Below are positions 37,205 to 45,628 of a stretch of DNA of 64,000 nucleotides, one piece after another (position 1 is the stretch's first letter; every line of letters starts with the position of its first letter). The notes under the pieces are model-generated. The model ran no database searches and was not told where the DNA came from. It saw nothing but the letters and a program-made list of their open reading frames with translations. Made by a program: the position numbers and the translations under genes. Source of the DNA: Kiloniellaceae bacterium (GTDB lineage: Bacteria; Pseudomonadota; Alphaproteobacteria; Kiloniellales; J153); assembly GCA_021776135.1 (NCBI GenBank), contig JAJFGL010000066.1:1-64000 (forward strand), read 5' to 3'.

Positions 37205-38020
37205 ATGCGTTTTGATGATTTTAAGCATGCCCAGCGTGAACGGTTGATTTTCCTCGACCAGTGCTTCGCCTGGCGCGGAATGGCCAATCGCCGTGACTTG
37301 ATAAACCGGTTCAGTGTCTCAACTGCGCAGGCGGCACTGGATTTCAAACTCTATATCGAGAGGGCGAACGAGACGCCGCCGATCTATGATGCAGTTCGCA
37401 AGACCTATCTCGCCGCGCCCAACCACAAGAGTCTCGCGCCGATCGAACTGGACCAGGGCTGGGAGAGAATTGTTGAAAACGGCGCCGGCGACCGATTTGA
37501 CGCGCTGCCGAAACTCAATCGCCGTTGTGAGCCAAGTATTGTGGCTCGGCTTTATCAAGCCATGGACAATGGCAATGCTATTCACATCAAATATACTTCA
37601 ATGACTACAGGAAGTAATTCCGGGCAATGGATAGCACCGTCCTGCTTTGTCTCGGATGGCGAGCGTATCCACGTACGTGCTTATAGTTTCAAACATGACT
37701 CCTATCGTGACTATGTGCCGGTGCGAATTAGTGAGAAGAGCAGCTTCGAGACGAAAGAGTTGAGGTCATCACTGCCGCGGGATGATGACTGGAACACCAT
37801 TGCTAAAATATATTTGAGGCCGAAATCCTCACTTTCTCCCGAGCAGGCGAAAGCAGTTAGGCGAGAGTTTGGCTTCGTCGACGAGACGCTTTGCATCCAG
37901 ATCCGCAAAGCGCTCGAGTTCTACACCGAACGGCGCTGGGGATTGCGTCAACCAAATGCTAGGCTTGAGCGCGCGAGAACAGAGTACGTGCCCATAACGG
38001 ACGAATGTGAGTCCGACTAA
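37205..38020 (+). CDS. WYL-domain transcriptional regulator (CapW/BrxR-like)
   Basis: 271 residues. The N-terminal winged helix reads FAWRGMANRRDLINRFSVSTAQAALDFKLYIE, very like the start of BrxR/CapW proteins. The WYL domain follows (GNAIHIKYTSM, then GERIHVRAYSFKHDSYRDYVPVRI), and a WCX-like tail completes it. CapW and BrxR repress defence operons and are thought to release them on infection through a nucleic-acid or nucleotide ligand. Divergence from the sbcD run with a palindrome between them suggests it controls that run. The ATG lacks a strong ribosome site. Confidence 0.85.
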   Translation: MRFDDFKHAQRERLIFLDQCFAWRGMANRRDLINRFSVSTAQAALDFKLYIERANETPPIYDAVRKTYLAAPNHKSLAPIELDQGWERIVENGAGDRFDALPKLNRRCEPSIVARLYQAMDNGNAIHIKYTSMTTGSNSGQWIAPSCFVSDGERIHVRAYSFKHDSYRDYVPVRISEKSSFETKELRSSLPRDDDWNTIAKIYLRPKSSLSPEQAKAVRREFGFVDETLCIQIRKALEFYTERRWGLRQPNARLERARTEYVPITDECESD

Positions 38021-38129
38021 ACAGCGCTCTGGGCTTATGGCCGCTTTTGCCGCCATTCCGGTCATACAGTGGAACTGTCTCGAATGACCGCAATCGGCGA
38101 AAAGCAGCCTGACTGAAGCTGGCCCTTTG

Positions 38130-40145
38130 TCAAATCGAAATCCCCGGCACTTTCTGTTTGGTGATATCCCATGATATGCCACTGCCCGAAACCGCGCCGG
38201 ATACGGATTTGTTGAGCGCCTGCTCCAATACCGGACGCCACGGCACGATGGTAAACTCTTTCGACTTTTCAATGAGCGCAAATCTGCCGCTGGCGAGATT
38301 CAATTGGCGCGTATAAACGCCCGAAATTTTTTGACCCTGCACGACGCCCCGAAAGGTTTTCCCGGTCTCGCGTGAAATTTTCCCTGCTTCCGCCGACAGC
38401 TCTTTACGCTCAAGCGTTTTGATGAGGCCCTTTTTCAGCACAAACCGGGAGCCGCGCTCATAAGCTAGGTCTTGTTGAAGGAGATAGGCGCGGCGTCTTT
38501 GTAGCGCGGCCTTCACATCCGCACCGAAACCCGTGTCGCCGATCTCGGACGGATCGCCCTTTACCAGCCGCTTGTCCAGCCAGGTCGCGCCGCCTGCATC
38601 AACCTGCTGATCTATGTTGAGGCGGGTGAGCATGTTGAGCCGGACCGGATTGCGCTTCGCGTTGAGCTGTTCGAATTTAGCCGTGCGCTCGATAAAGTCC
38701 GGGGGGATTTCAAACGAGCCGTCGCTAAGACGATTGACAATGCCCGCCCGGCGTAGAGCTTCCAGACGTCGAACATGTGTGCGGATAAATTCGGGCGACG
38801 CTTTCGGATCGAATGCGCGGTGCGCATCGGCATCATAAAAGCCGTGTTCCTTCTCCGCGATCTGGGCAATTGTTTTGTCGGCAGGGCGTGGGCCTGCGTG
38901 TCGTGGTGCGATCTCGACAATGCCGCCCTTTCGATACTCTTCCGGGTCTGAAATCTCGCCAATATCGACATAATGGGTCCGCCCGTCGATCCCATCGACG
39001 ACGATGTAAAACCCGCCATTCAACTCGTCGGAAAGTCCTTTTGTGACAATGCGGCCGACAACCGGCTTTTGATCCGGGTTTGCCGGGTCGAAAATTTCAA
39101 AATCTCTTGCCGCGTGTTCGAAACTCTCGGACTGCATGGCGTGATGCATGGTCTTGATGATGTCGCCGCGCTCGCCCATGCGTTTCAACGTGTCGGTAAA
39201 ATTCTCCGACAAACGATAGACGCCGGTATCGATTTCCTCGGCCAACCCAAGATCGGAAAGCTTTTGCAGGCGGCCTTGCTTCAAGGATTGCTTGAGCCTG
39301 CCATAGTCGCTCATTGGCACACCCCGCGCTGTGACGACGCCATTGTCCGCTTCATTTGCTAACTCGCGGTCAAGCGACGTGAGCCGGTCCTGGGTGACTT
39401 CCTTGCGCATGGCGGTCGCGATTTTATGATCCTGACGCGGCCCAAGATCGCGGGTCAATATCTCGCTCGCCCGGTGACGCATACCGTGTTTGATATAGTC
39501 CCGTGCGATCACCAAATCCTGCCCCTTATCCGTCACGCCGCGAACGATGATATGGGTGTGGGAATTGTCGGTGTTGAAGTGATCGACCGCCACATAGTCG
39601 AGGCCGGTTCCCAGGTTTTCCTCCATCTGCGCCATAAATTCACGGATGAAGGTTTTCATGTCTTCGATTTGGTGTGCGTCCTCCGGCGACACGATCAGAC
39701 GAAAAGAGTGGCGGTCGCCCTTTGCGCGCTCGACAAACTCGTCACGGTCCACATCGTCGCTCGCGGCGTTATAAAGCTTACCTTTGTCGCCGTCCTTCGC
39801 GACGCCGTCGCGCTCAATATATTTGATATGGGAGGCAAGCTTCTTCGCGCCCTGCCCGGTATGTCTGGCGATCCGCGCCTTGATGATGACGCGGCGATTA
39901 CGGAAGGCTTGCGGGTGTGACCCGGCCACCTTTGCGACACGTCCCGCCCGCGCCCCAAAGCCTGTATAATCGCCTCTGAAATACGCATATTTGACGACGC
40001 CTTTTGGCGTGAGTTTTCGCCCCGCCTGTTTCAAGCGGTTGCGAATTTTTTGCAGATAACGTTTCGCCACTCGATCATCGCGACTGCGCGGGATACCAAG
40101 CCGGGGCCGGAAATGGTCGATTTTACGCGCCATGACGCGGGCCAT
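38130..40145 (-). CDS. rlxS: RlxS-type relaxase (VirD2/DUF3363-like)
   Basis: About 671 residues. The N-terminal relaxase domain includes SFRLIVSPEDA, LDYVAVDHFNTDNSHTHIIVRG (the HxDNxHxH metal site) and RHRASEILTRDLGPR. The DUF3363-like C-terminus carries repeated Arg-rich segments such as RRLEALRRAGIV. It nicks oriT and pilots the strand. The start is ambiguous among 40157 (GTG), 40145 and 40133 (ATG); none has a strong ribosome site. The 182-base gap upstream could hold oriT. Confidence 0.9.
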   Translation of the reverse strand: MARVMARKIDHFRPRLGIPRSRDDRVAKRYLQKIRNRLKQAGRKLTPKGVVKYAYFRGDYTGFGARAGRVAKVAGSHPQAFRNRRVIIKARIARHTGQGAKKLASHIKYIERDGVAKDGDKGKLYNAASDDVDRDEFVERAKGDRHSFRLIVSPEDAHQIEDMKTFIREFMAQMEENLGTGLDYVAVDHFNTDNSHTHIIVRGVTDKGQDLVIARDYIKHGMRHRASEILTRDLGPRQDHKIATAMRKEVTQDRLTSLDRELANEADNGVVTARGVPMSDYGRLKQSLKQGRLQKLSDLGLAEEIDTGVYRLSENFTDTLKRMGERGDIIKTMHHAMQSESFEHAARDFEIFDPANPDQKPVVGRIVTKGLSDELNGGFYIVVDGIDGRTHYVDIGEISDPEEYRKGGIVEIAPRHAGPRPADKTIAQIAEKEHGFYDADAHRAFDPKASPEFIRTHVRRLEALRRAGIVNRLSDGSFEIPPDFIERTAKFEQLNAKRNPVRLNMLTRLNIDQQVDAGGATWLDKRLVKGDPSEIGDTGFGADVKAALQRRRAYLLQQDLAYERGSRFVLKKGLIKTLERKELSAEAGKISRETGKTFRGVVQGQKISGVYTRQLNLASGRFALIEKSKEFTIVPWRPVLEQALNKSVSGAVSGSGISWDITKQKVPGISI

Positions 40146-40157
40146 TGATATAGTCAC

Positions 40158-40339
40158 TAACTATTTGAAAATATTGAATTATCGAAAATCTGCCGCAGAG
40201 TAAGCAGAGGGGAATCAAAGGGTTGGCGAAAAAACTGCGGGAGGGGGTGAGCAGCCGCCGCAAGAAAAGAGATGTGCAGACAATGGGTTGGGGACGGTTT
40301 ACCGCAAACCCTTTTATCTTGCCTTCCCGCTTCATCTTT
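40158..40339. other. Gap upstream of the relaxase, possible oriT region
   Basis: This 182-base stretch between traF and the relaxase gene has no gene. Origins of transfer often lie beside relaxase genes, so it is the first place to look, but I see only short weak repeats (for example GGGTT near 40284 and AACCC near 40308) and cannot point to a nick site. Confidence 0.25.
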
Positions 40340-40876
40340 TTAGTCCCTATCCAGACTATCAAAATTCCAATCATTCACGGGCTGCTTTCGGGTCCATATG
40401 GGCTTGGCAATTCCGATGATCCGGTTGATTTTCATGGGGCCGAAATAGCGTCCGTCGAGGGAATTTCGCGCCGGCATGAGGGCGAGAAATTCGTCGTCGG
40501 CAAGGGTTCTGCAACCCCGCCATGACGGCATATTCCTGCCAAGTCTGTCGGTCTTTAAGGCCGTTGCAAGGAGGTCGCCGTTGATAAAAATATGCCGGTT
40601 TTCGCAGCAAATTGTATCGCCATTCATGGCGACGATTTGTTTGATCAGCGGGGTATCTGGCGACAAATACCCGCGCTCGACGACGAAATTTTTCCAATTC
40701 TCCGGCACCGGAACAATCACCAAATTTCCGATTTCGACAGGCCCGGAGCCCTCAATCCAATAGAGTCCTTTGGGCGCGCTTGGGCTTGGATTGATGGCGA
40801 TCTTGTCGGGCAGAAATGCGGCGCATGAGAGGGCGAATATGGTCAGCGCCGAAAAAATTACCGGTGTTCGGCGCAT
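40340..40876 (-). CDS. traF: TraF-like S26 signal-peptidase-family protease
   Basis: 178 residues with an N-terminal membrane helix (VIFSALTIFALSCAAFL), the serine box INPSPSAPKGLYWIEG and the lysine box LIKQIVAMNGDTI. This is the TraF/TrhF branch of family S26, which processes and cyclises TrbC pilin. The start overlaps the DUF2840 stop by one base, and it lies upstream of the relaxase, as in other Tn4371-like elements. Confidence 0.88.
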   Translation of the reverse strand: MRRTPVIFSALTIFALSCAAFLPDKIAINPSPSAPKGLYWIEGSGPVEIGNLVIVPVPENWKNFVVERGYLSPDTPLIKQIVAMNGDTICCENRHIFINGDLLATALKTDRLGRNMPSWRGCRTLADDEFLALMPARNSLDGRYFGPMKINRIIGIAKPIWTRKQPVNDWNFDSLDRD

Positions 40877-41358
40877 CAGTTCGTCCCTGTTTTTTCGAGC
40901 TTGCGGGCTTTGAGAAAGGCCTGATGTTCCTTGCGCGTATAGGGCCGAACGGGCTTGCCGGCGTGCAGCATATGATGGGCGTGGAGATAATAATCGGCGG
41001 GAACATCAGCCGGATTAATAGACAAATCTTCTATCCGGTCGATGAGCCTGTAGGCTTTTTGAACGCGCTCTTTTCCCGTCACCCGCAGAAGAATTTCCGC
41101 GCCCGGCTCAACGCCTTTGATCTTGTGTGACGGGCCGTCGCGGCGGGCGGCCTTCAGGACCGAGAGCCGCCAGAAGCAGGTGCCGAACGCGTTTGCGTCC
41201 CACTCGACATAGCAAAAAGTCCGGCCTTCCTCGAAATATTCAAACGCCTCGCGGCCCGTCACGTCTTCACGGAAAACCGGTTTTCCGAAACGGATATAGC
41301 GATTGAATGCGTCGCCGCCATAATGAAGCGCTACCCGCGTCAGATAGCGATATGTCAC
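40876..41358 (-). CDS. DUF2840 family protein
   Basis: 160 residues matching the DUF2840 pattern as I know it, with YGGDAFNRYIRFGKPVFREDV, CYVEWDANAFGTCFWRLSVL and PGAEILLRVTGKERVQ. These proteins are encoded with TraF and RlxS on proteobacterial mobile elements; function unknown. The gene overlaps the HTH gene by 4 bases. Confidence 0.75.
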   Translation of the reverse strand: MTYRYLTRVALHYGGDAFNRYIRFGKPVFREDVTGREAFEYFEEGRTFCYVEWDANAFGTCFWRLSVLKAARRDGPSHKIKGVEPGAEILLRVTGKERVQKAYRLIDRIEDLSINPADVPADYYLHAHHMLHAGKPVRPYTRKEHQAFLKARKLEKTGTN

Positions 41359-41597
41359 GGCGCGCCTCCATCGTTTCCGGACGTGCCTTCGCGTTTTTTC
41401 GTGATTTCGGTGCGGCGGCGGGCGAGCGACCAGTCATTCAGATCATCGATGTGATAGACAATTTTACCGTGATCCCGCCATGCCGGGCCTTTGCCCAGAT
41501 GCCGCCATTTGGCGAGGGTTCCGGGTTCGACTTTCAGCCGCGCCGCCGCTTTCTCAACCGTCAGATAAGGGCCGGCTTTTTCGGATTCTTGGGACAT
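41355..41597 (-). CDS. Excisionase-like helix-turn-helix protein
   Basis: About 80 residues from the ATG at 41597. YLTVEKAAARLKVEPGTLAKWRHLGKGPAWRDHGKIVYHIDDLNDW is a MerR/excisionase-type HTH_17 domain. Such proteins sit between DUF2285 and DUF2840 genes on these elements and may act as a transfer regulator or recombination directionality factor. An in-frame ATG 39 bases upstream is possible but less likely. Confidence 0.75.
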   Translation of the reverse strand: MSQESEKAGPYLTVEKAAARLKVEPGTLAKWRHLGKGPAWRDHGKIVYHIDDLNDWSLARRRTEITKKREGTSGNDGGAP

Positions 41598-41733
41598 TTC
41601 TCTCTTTTCCGGACATTCAGACGCAATTCCGCCCATCGGGATCGCTTGTGATCAATCTGGGCGAAAGGGCACGGGCGCGGGACTGTCGTTTTTCATCACC
41701 CTGAAAAACGACAGGGCAAAATTCACGGGGGTT

Positions 41734-42249
41734 TCACCGGGATTTCAGGAGCTCCAGATAGCCGCCATTCATCAATTCGCGCCCGCGTTTGATATGCCGC
41801 CGGACCCTTGACCGCAGGAAATCGCTGCCGCCGGTCCAGTCGTCCTGCACGATCTTCCGACCGAAGATCCGGACCGCGATCTCTCTTTGCCGCTCGCCGC
41901 GCCGCCAGCCGTCGAGCGCGATCAGATGGGCGCGGAGTTTTCGCGCATGCGGGTCGGGGGGAAAGAGTCCGGCGTCGAAAACGCCATGACGAAGAAACAT
42001 TTCGAGGCGGCGCAGCGCCCGGTATTTCGCATCAAGATGTTCAAGCCGGTTCATGACAAAGCCGATCCTTGCCGCGCCTTCGAGCAAGGACCGGCCCGCG
42101 CAATCGAGGTGGATCGTTTTCAGGCCGTCCGAGAGAATCAGCCGTTCGCCGCCGTCGGGCTTGATGAACAACGCCTTTTCGCAAGGCAGTTTCGCAAGCT
42201 CGATGACCTCGCCATGCGCCGCGCCGGCGCGGTAAAGGCGCGCGGTCAT
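41734..42249 (-). CDS. DUF2285 family protein
   Basis: 171 residues with GGERLILSDGLKTIHLDCAG near the middle and the C-terminal RRHIKRGRELMNGGYLELL that marks DUF2285. The preceding segment RGERQREIAVRIFGRKIVQDDWTGGSDFLRSRVRRHI looks like a DNA-binding helix pair. These proteins accompany RlxS modules, often as regulators. It pairs with the DUF6499-like gene just upstream; in some elements the two are fused. Confidence 0.75.
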   Translation of the reverse strand: MTARLYRAGAAHGEVIELAKLPCEKALFIKPDGGERLILSDGLKTIHLDCAGRSLLEGAARIGFVMNRLEHLDAKYRALRRLEMFLRHGVFDAGLFPPDPHARKLRAHLIALDGWRRGERQREIAVRIFGRKIVQDDWTGGSDFLRSRVRRHIKRGRELMNGGYLELLKSR

Positions 42250-42301
42250 GACCGTCGGGAAAACGCGTTTGCGCCAAAAAATTCCTCCGCCGCCCGCCTT
42301 T

Positions 42302-42529
42302 TCAGCGGGCGCGGCGAAAGAAATTCAGTCCCCAACGGCCCGCTTTTTTGGCCGCAATTTTGCTGGAGCTGTAAATCACCACACCCGCCTCACGGACCGG
42401 CCTTGCGACACCGAACCGCTCCGCGTCACGGCGATAGTGCAGGTTGCGGCGGAGAAATTCCCACGCAAATCCCTCAGTGGTCGTCGGCCCCGTCTTGCCG
42501 GCCTGAACGGTATTTGCCTCTTCGCGCAT
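42302..42529 (-). CDS. DUF6499-like small protein
   Basis: 75 residues; the core GFAWEFLRRNLHYRRDAERFG is typical of the short DUF6499 domain found as a separate gene or N-terminal part before DUF2285. Role unknown, probably regulatory. It is the first gene of the minus-strand mobilisation run (42529 to 38130). Confidence 0.7.
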   Translation of the reverse strand: MREEANTVQAGKTGPTTTEGFAWEFLRRNLHYRRDAERFGVARPVREAGVVIYSSSKIAAKKAGRWGLNFFRRAR

Positions 42530-42898
42530 AAATGTCTCACATTCTTATGCGCAGCCTGTGCTGTCTTTTTCTTGCGGTTCTAAAAACCCGGTGGCTCGCT
42601 ATATTTCACGCCACCGAAAAATGGAGCGTAATTGATCTCCGGCCACGCATTCTCAATAACCAACCCACAGCTATAGGATGGCCTATGTGATTTATACTAA
42701 TACATAAGTGGTGGAAATGAGAGTTTTTAACATGACTCTCACGTATTTTTTATTTACAATTTTAAAATAATTTCGCTGCAATTATTTAAACACGTTTCCC
42801 CTATTACGGATTTGTTGAATTCTGTATTTCAACCCAGCCCCGACCGGCATGACGGCGGATGGCCCCCGCCCCACAGGGGGCGGGGGTCTCGCTTTTTG
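42530..42898. promoter_or_regulatory. Control region of the mobilisation run
   Basis: No gene is visible. The stretch 42690-42800 is strongly AT-rich and contains AATACATAAGT at 42699-42709, an 11-mer shared with the traG control region. A GC-rich hairpin at 42863-42886 terminates the neighbouring DUF736 gene. Confidence 0.45.
42863..42886. terminator. GC-rich hairpin after DUF736 (copy 2)
   Basis: CCCCCGCCCC (42863-42872) pairs perfectly with GGGGCGGGGG (42877-42886) around a 4-base loop. On the plus strand a TTTTT run follows a few bases later; on the minus strand the hairpin lies 12 bases after the DUF736 stop. A similar hairpin follows the decayed mirror copy near 43830-43853. Confidence 0.6.
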
Positions 42899-43234
42899 TC
42901 AGTCGCGCGGGTTCCAGAGGATCGCCATCACGCCGTCATCGTCCTGCCCTGCCGCCTTGCCGAGATTGGCGAAGACCCGCGAAGGGCCGAATGCGGGCGC
43001 CGCCAGGGTGAGCGAAACATATTCGTTTCCGCTTGATTTTCCGACTTTCCTCCAGCCGCCGCCGATTTCATTGCGGCCTTCGGTATAAACCCGGTAGTCG
43101 GGCTGCTCGGGCGTCGCCTTGTCGCCGTTGGGGATGATGCTGATGCGGAACTTCTGATCGAGGACCAGGCCGGAAAGCGTGCCTTCAAAGTTACCGTTCT
43201 CCTGCTTCTTCACATATCCAAGTGCGTGTGCCAT
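42899..43234 (-). CDS. DUF736 family protein (copy 2)
   Basis: 111 residues, MAHALGYVKKQENGNFEGTLSGL, then KFRISIIPNGDKATPEQPDYRVYTEGRNEIGGGWRKVG and a C-terminal MAILWNPRD. It is a fuller DUF736 member than copy 1. It forms one arm of a large inverted repeat whose other arm is the decayed copy at 43580-43830. Role unknown; widespread on conjugative elements. Confidence 0.82.
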   Translation of the reverse strand: MAHALGYVKKQENGNFEGTLSGLVLDQKFRISIIPNGDKATPEQPDYRVYTEGRNEIGGGWRKVGKSSGNEYVSLTLAAPAFGPSRVFANLGKAAGQDDDGVMAILWNPRD

Positions 43235-43297
43235 TTTTCCGTCTCCGTTTCATTTCGCGGGGCGACCATCGCCCTGCTGATGCGCGACCGTGATGGC

Positions 43298-43451
43298 GGG
43301 CGGCGGGCGTATGAACCCCTTCTTCCCTGGGGCCGAAACACAGTGGAGGACCGGAGGGGCGGACTTTTTTGAAACGCGGAGCGTCCTGCGCGAGGAAGGC
43401 CGAAGGCCGGGGAAAAAAGTCCGCGCAGCCGGTTTCAGACGCCCGCCGCCC
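43298..43451. repeat. Nested palindrome at the centre of the DUF736 inverted repeat
   Basis: Outer arms GGGCGGCGGGCGT (43298-43310) and ACGCCCGCCGCCC (43439-43451) are perfectly complementary. Inner arms GCGGACTTTTTT (43359-43370) and AAAAAAGTCCGC (43413-43424) are too. The stretch 43235-43579 otherwise holds no credible gene. The symmetry centre (about 43375-43391) is close to that of the flanking DUF736 gene and pseudogene (about 43371). Confidence 0.75.
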
Positions 43452-43579
43452 GTCATAGGTCTTCTGAGCAAAAGCAGGCGAATGGGCGCTCTATTCGCAA
43501 ATGTCCGGGGACAGACCCGGTGCACGGGATTGGATATGTGACAGCGCGGACGGTGGAAGAGAGGTCTCCTTGCTGTCAG

Positions 43580-43830
43580 GCTTGGTGCTCGATCGGAATG
43601 TCCACAACCCTCATTTACCGTGTGGGAGCGCAGACGCCATTGCCCGGAATTTTGGATATTGAAGGCCGCAATGAAATCGGCGGCGGCTGGCTTGACGGGT
43701 CAGGGGCGGAACTGTTTCCTCACCCTCGGCGGCCACAACCCGCTCGGGCGCGACTGCATGATGGCACTCGGGAGGCGGGGGGCGGAATGATGCGTGCACG
43801 GCTTTGGAACCCGCGCGACCGACAAAAAGC
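43580..43830 (+). pseudogene. Decayed inverted copy of DUF736 (copy 2)
   Basis: A 30-base segment at 43661-43690 is identical to the reverse complement of 43052-43081 and encodes EGRNEIGGGW. Upstream, GGCTTGGTGCTCGATC matches the gene's Leu-Val-Leu-Asp segment, and downstream GGAACCCGCGCGACCGAC matches its 3' end (WNPRD). Between these blocks bases are missing and the frame is lost, so no full-length protein can be made. The 3' hairpin is also retained in mutated form. Confidence 0.8.
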
Positions 43831-43871
43831 CCCGCGCCCCTTGTGGGGCGGGGGTCATCCATAATCAGCAA

Positions 43872-43903
43872 AGCGGCCCTCTCAACGAAGTGAGAGGACC
43901 GCT
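43872..43903. terminator. Hairpin between ParB-like gene and DUF736 pseudogene
   Basis: Arms 43872-43884 and 43891-43903 (AGCGGCCCTCTCA / TGAGAGGACCGCT) match at 12 of 13 pairs with a 6-base loop; a T-rich stretch (TGTGTTTT) follows on the plus strand. It lies just past the ParB-like stop and probably ends that transcript. Confidence 0.55.
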
Positions 43904-43917
43904 TGTGTTTTCAGTAT

Positions 43918-45627
43918 TCAGACCGCGACTTGCTTCACCCTGCGGGCATTGTCCGAAAGCGCTCCCGCACCGGCCTTGGTGTAAGCCTTAAACGGAAAAT
44001 CCATATAGCGCGGCAACCAGCCTTCGGCTTTTTTGCGGCCATCGCCTGCGATAAAGTCCCGGATAATCTTCTTCTGCACCTTGCCGGTGGCGCTGATATT
44101 TGCGTCCGCGACCGCTTTGCCGCCGATATGGCGAAGCATGGCGTTGATGGTGGGTTTATCGCGAAGAAGGTCAAAGAAAGCATCGTCCGGCTGCCATGTT
44201 TTCCGCATGTCCACCTTGAGAATGGAGCCGAGTTGTTCGACAATACAGGTGGCGGATTGCAGCGTTTCCGCCATGACGAATGTGAGAACGCGCATAACAT
44301 CGTCATCGGACAGTTTCACCAGCTTTGCGAAAAGCTGACCTGTGCGGTCATCGTCGCCGTTCGACCGCGTGACGGTATGGCTGTGTTCATGCAGTCCGAG
44401 CCGTTTCAGAATGTCAGCTTTTTCCTGATCGAACGCAGTCTGTGCGTTTGAGTTCGCAAGGCTTTCGGCGGTGGCCTCCTTGGCCGCTTTTTGCGGCTCG
44501 GCCCTTGTCTGCCAGAGCGCGGAACCGGCAACGGCATGGGCCGTCATCAAGCGGAGCGCGAGGGCTTGATTGCCGAGCAATGCGGCCCGCACGGCGGCGT
44601 GGCGGTGCAGCGAAACATAGTTTTGCGCCGGGCCGCTTAATTCGGGCCGGACGGCGGCTTTCTCCGTTCCGTCCTTTTTGGCGGATAATCTTGCAAGCCG
44701 GGTCCGGTGCTCTTTCTGCGTGATAAAACCCTCGTGCAGTTTGACCTCGCCATTTTGCCGAACTTCCACATACACCCGTCCGCCGTCTTTTTTTGTCGTC
44801 TTCACATGCTCCCATGAACCAAAATGCTGACCGGGATCGAGAACCATCACGTCATCCCAGCCCGCCTTGATCAGGGCGTCCCGCTTCGCGGCGATTGCCG
44901 CATTTTGCAGGGTCCAGAAGGCTTCCGCGTCGTCAAAATACCCGTCTTCGCCAAAAAGGTCGGTGACGATCCGGCCCTTATAGGCATCAAGCGGGAACAG
45001 GGCGGCGCCGGTCCTGATCTCGCCGCCGAACAGCCAGCTTTTCAGATAACTGCCGCGCGGCGCACGTTGCTCGGGGTCTTTGAACAGTCTGAACCATTCG
45101 CTCTGCTGCTTTTTGCTCGCCAATGTCAGGTGACGGATTGTATGGGCATCAATGTCTTCATCGCGATAGGCTTTCCGGATGGCGGGGATCAGATTGCCGA
45201 GCGCAAGCGCGCGTTTGACCATGATTTCGGTCGCGCCGAAGGTCGCGGCGATTTCGGCCACGCTTTTCCCCTTCCTGACGAGCTGTGCAAAGGTTTCATA
45301 GCGGGTCATCTCGTCCGGGTCGAGGCGGGCGGTATTCTCGATCAGCGAGGCTTCGATGGCGGCGGCGTCATCGTCTTTCGCCATGATCGCGCACGGCACG
45401 GCGTCTATTTCGCCGCCGTCCCCGACGATGGCCTTGAGGGAAAAGTACCGCCTGCGTCCGGCGATGATTTCATAGCCCTTGCCGTTCTCGCGAACGAGCA
45501 GGGGCTGCTGGACGCCGCGCGCCCGGATGCTGGGCAAAATGTCGGATATATCCGGCGCTTTGCCGCCCTGACGCATATTCATCGGGGATATTTTCAACTG
45601 CCTGAGCGGTATATGGGCGAGTTCCAC
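43918..45627 (-). CDS. ParB-like nuclease-domain partition protein
   Basis: About 569 residues. The N-terminal ParB/Spo0J domain includes QQPLLVRENGKGYEIIAGRRRYFSL and IEASLIENTARLDPDEMTRYETFAQL, followed by a helix-turn-helix VAEIAATFGATEIMVKRALAL. The long C-terminal part is characteristic of large ParB proteins of Tn4371-like elements and conjugative plasmids. The GTG at 45627 is chosen because AAGGAG precedes it by 7 bases. No ParA is nearby, so it may regulate or stabilise the element without classic partition. Confidence 0.87.
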   Translation of the reverse strand: MELAHIPLRQLKISPMNMRQGGKAPDISDILPSIRARGVQQPLLVRENGKGYEIIAGRRRYFSLKAIVGDGGEIDAVPCAIMAKDDDAAAIEASLIENTARLDPDEMTRYETFAQLVRKGKSVAEIAATFGATEIMVKRALALGNLIPAIRKAYRDEDIDAHTIRHLTLASKKQQSEWFRLFKDPEQRAPRGSYLKSWLFGGEIRTGAALFPLDAYKGRIVTDLFGEDGYFDDAEAFWTLQNAAIAAKRDALIKAGWDDVMVLDPGQHFGSWEHVKTTKKDGGRVYVEVRQNGEVKLHEGFITQKEHRTRLARLSAKKDGTEKAAVRPELSGPAQNYVSLHRHAAVRAALLGNQALALRLMTAHAVAGSALWQTRAEPQKAAKEATAESLANSNAQTAFDQEKADILKRLGLHEHSHTVTRSNGDDDRTGQLFAKLVKLSDDDVMRVLTFVMAETLQSATCIVEQLGSILKVDMRKTWQPDDAFFDLLRDKPTINAMLRHIGGKAVADANISATGKVQKKIIRDFIAGDGRKKAEGWLPRYMDFPFKAYTKAGAGALSDNARRVKQVAV

Positions 45628-45628
45628 G

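Noticed and set aside
43290-43541. Frames across the central palindrome of the DUF736 repeat
   Set aside because: Palindromic GC-rich DNA gives open frames on both strands; no ribosome site or motif, and the stretch is better explained as repeat.
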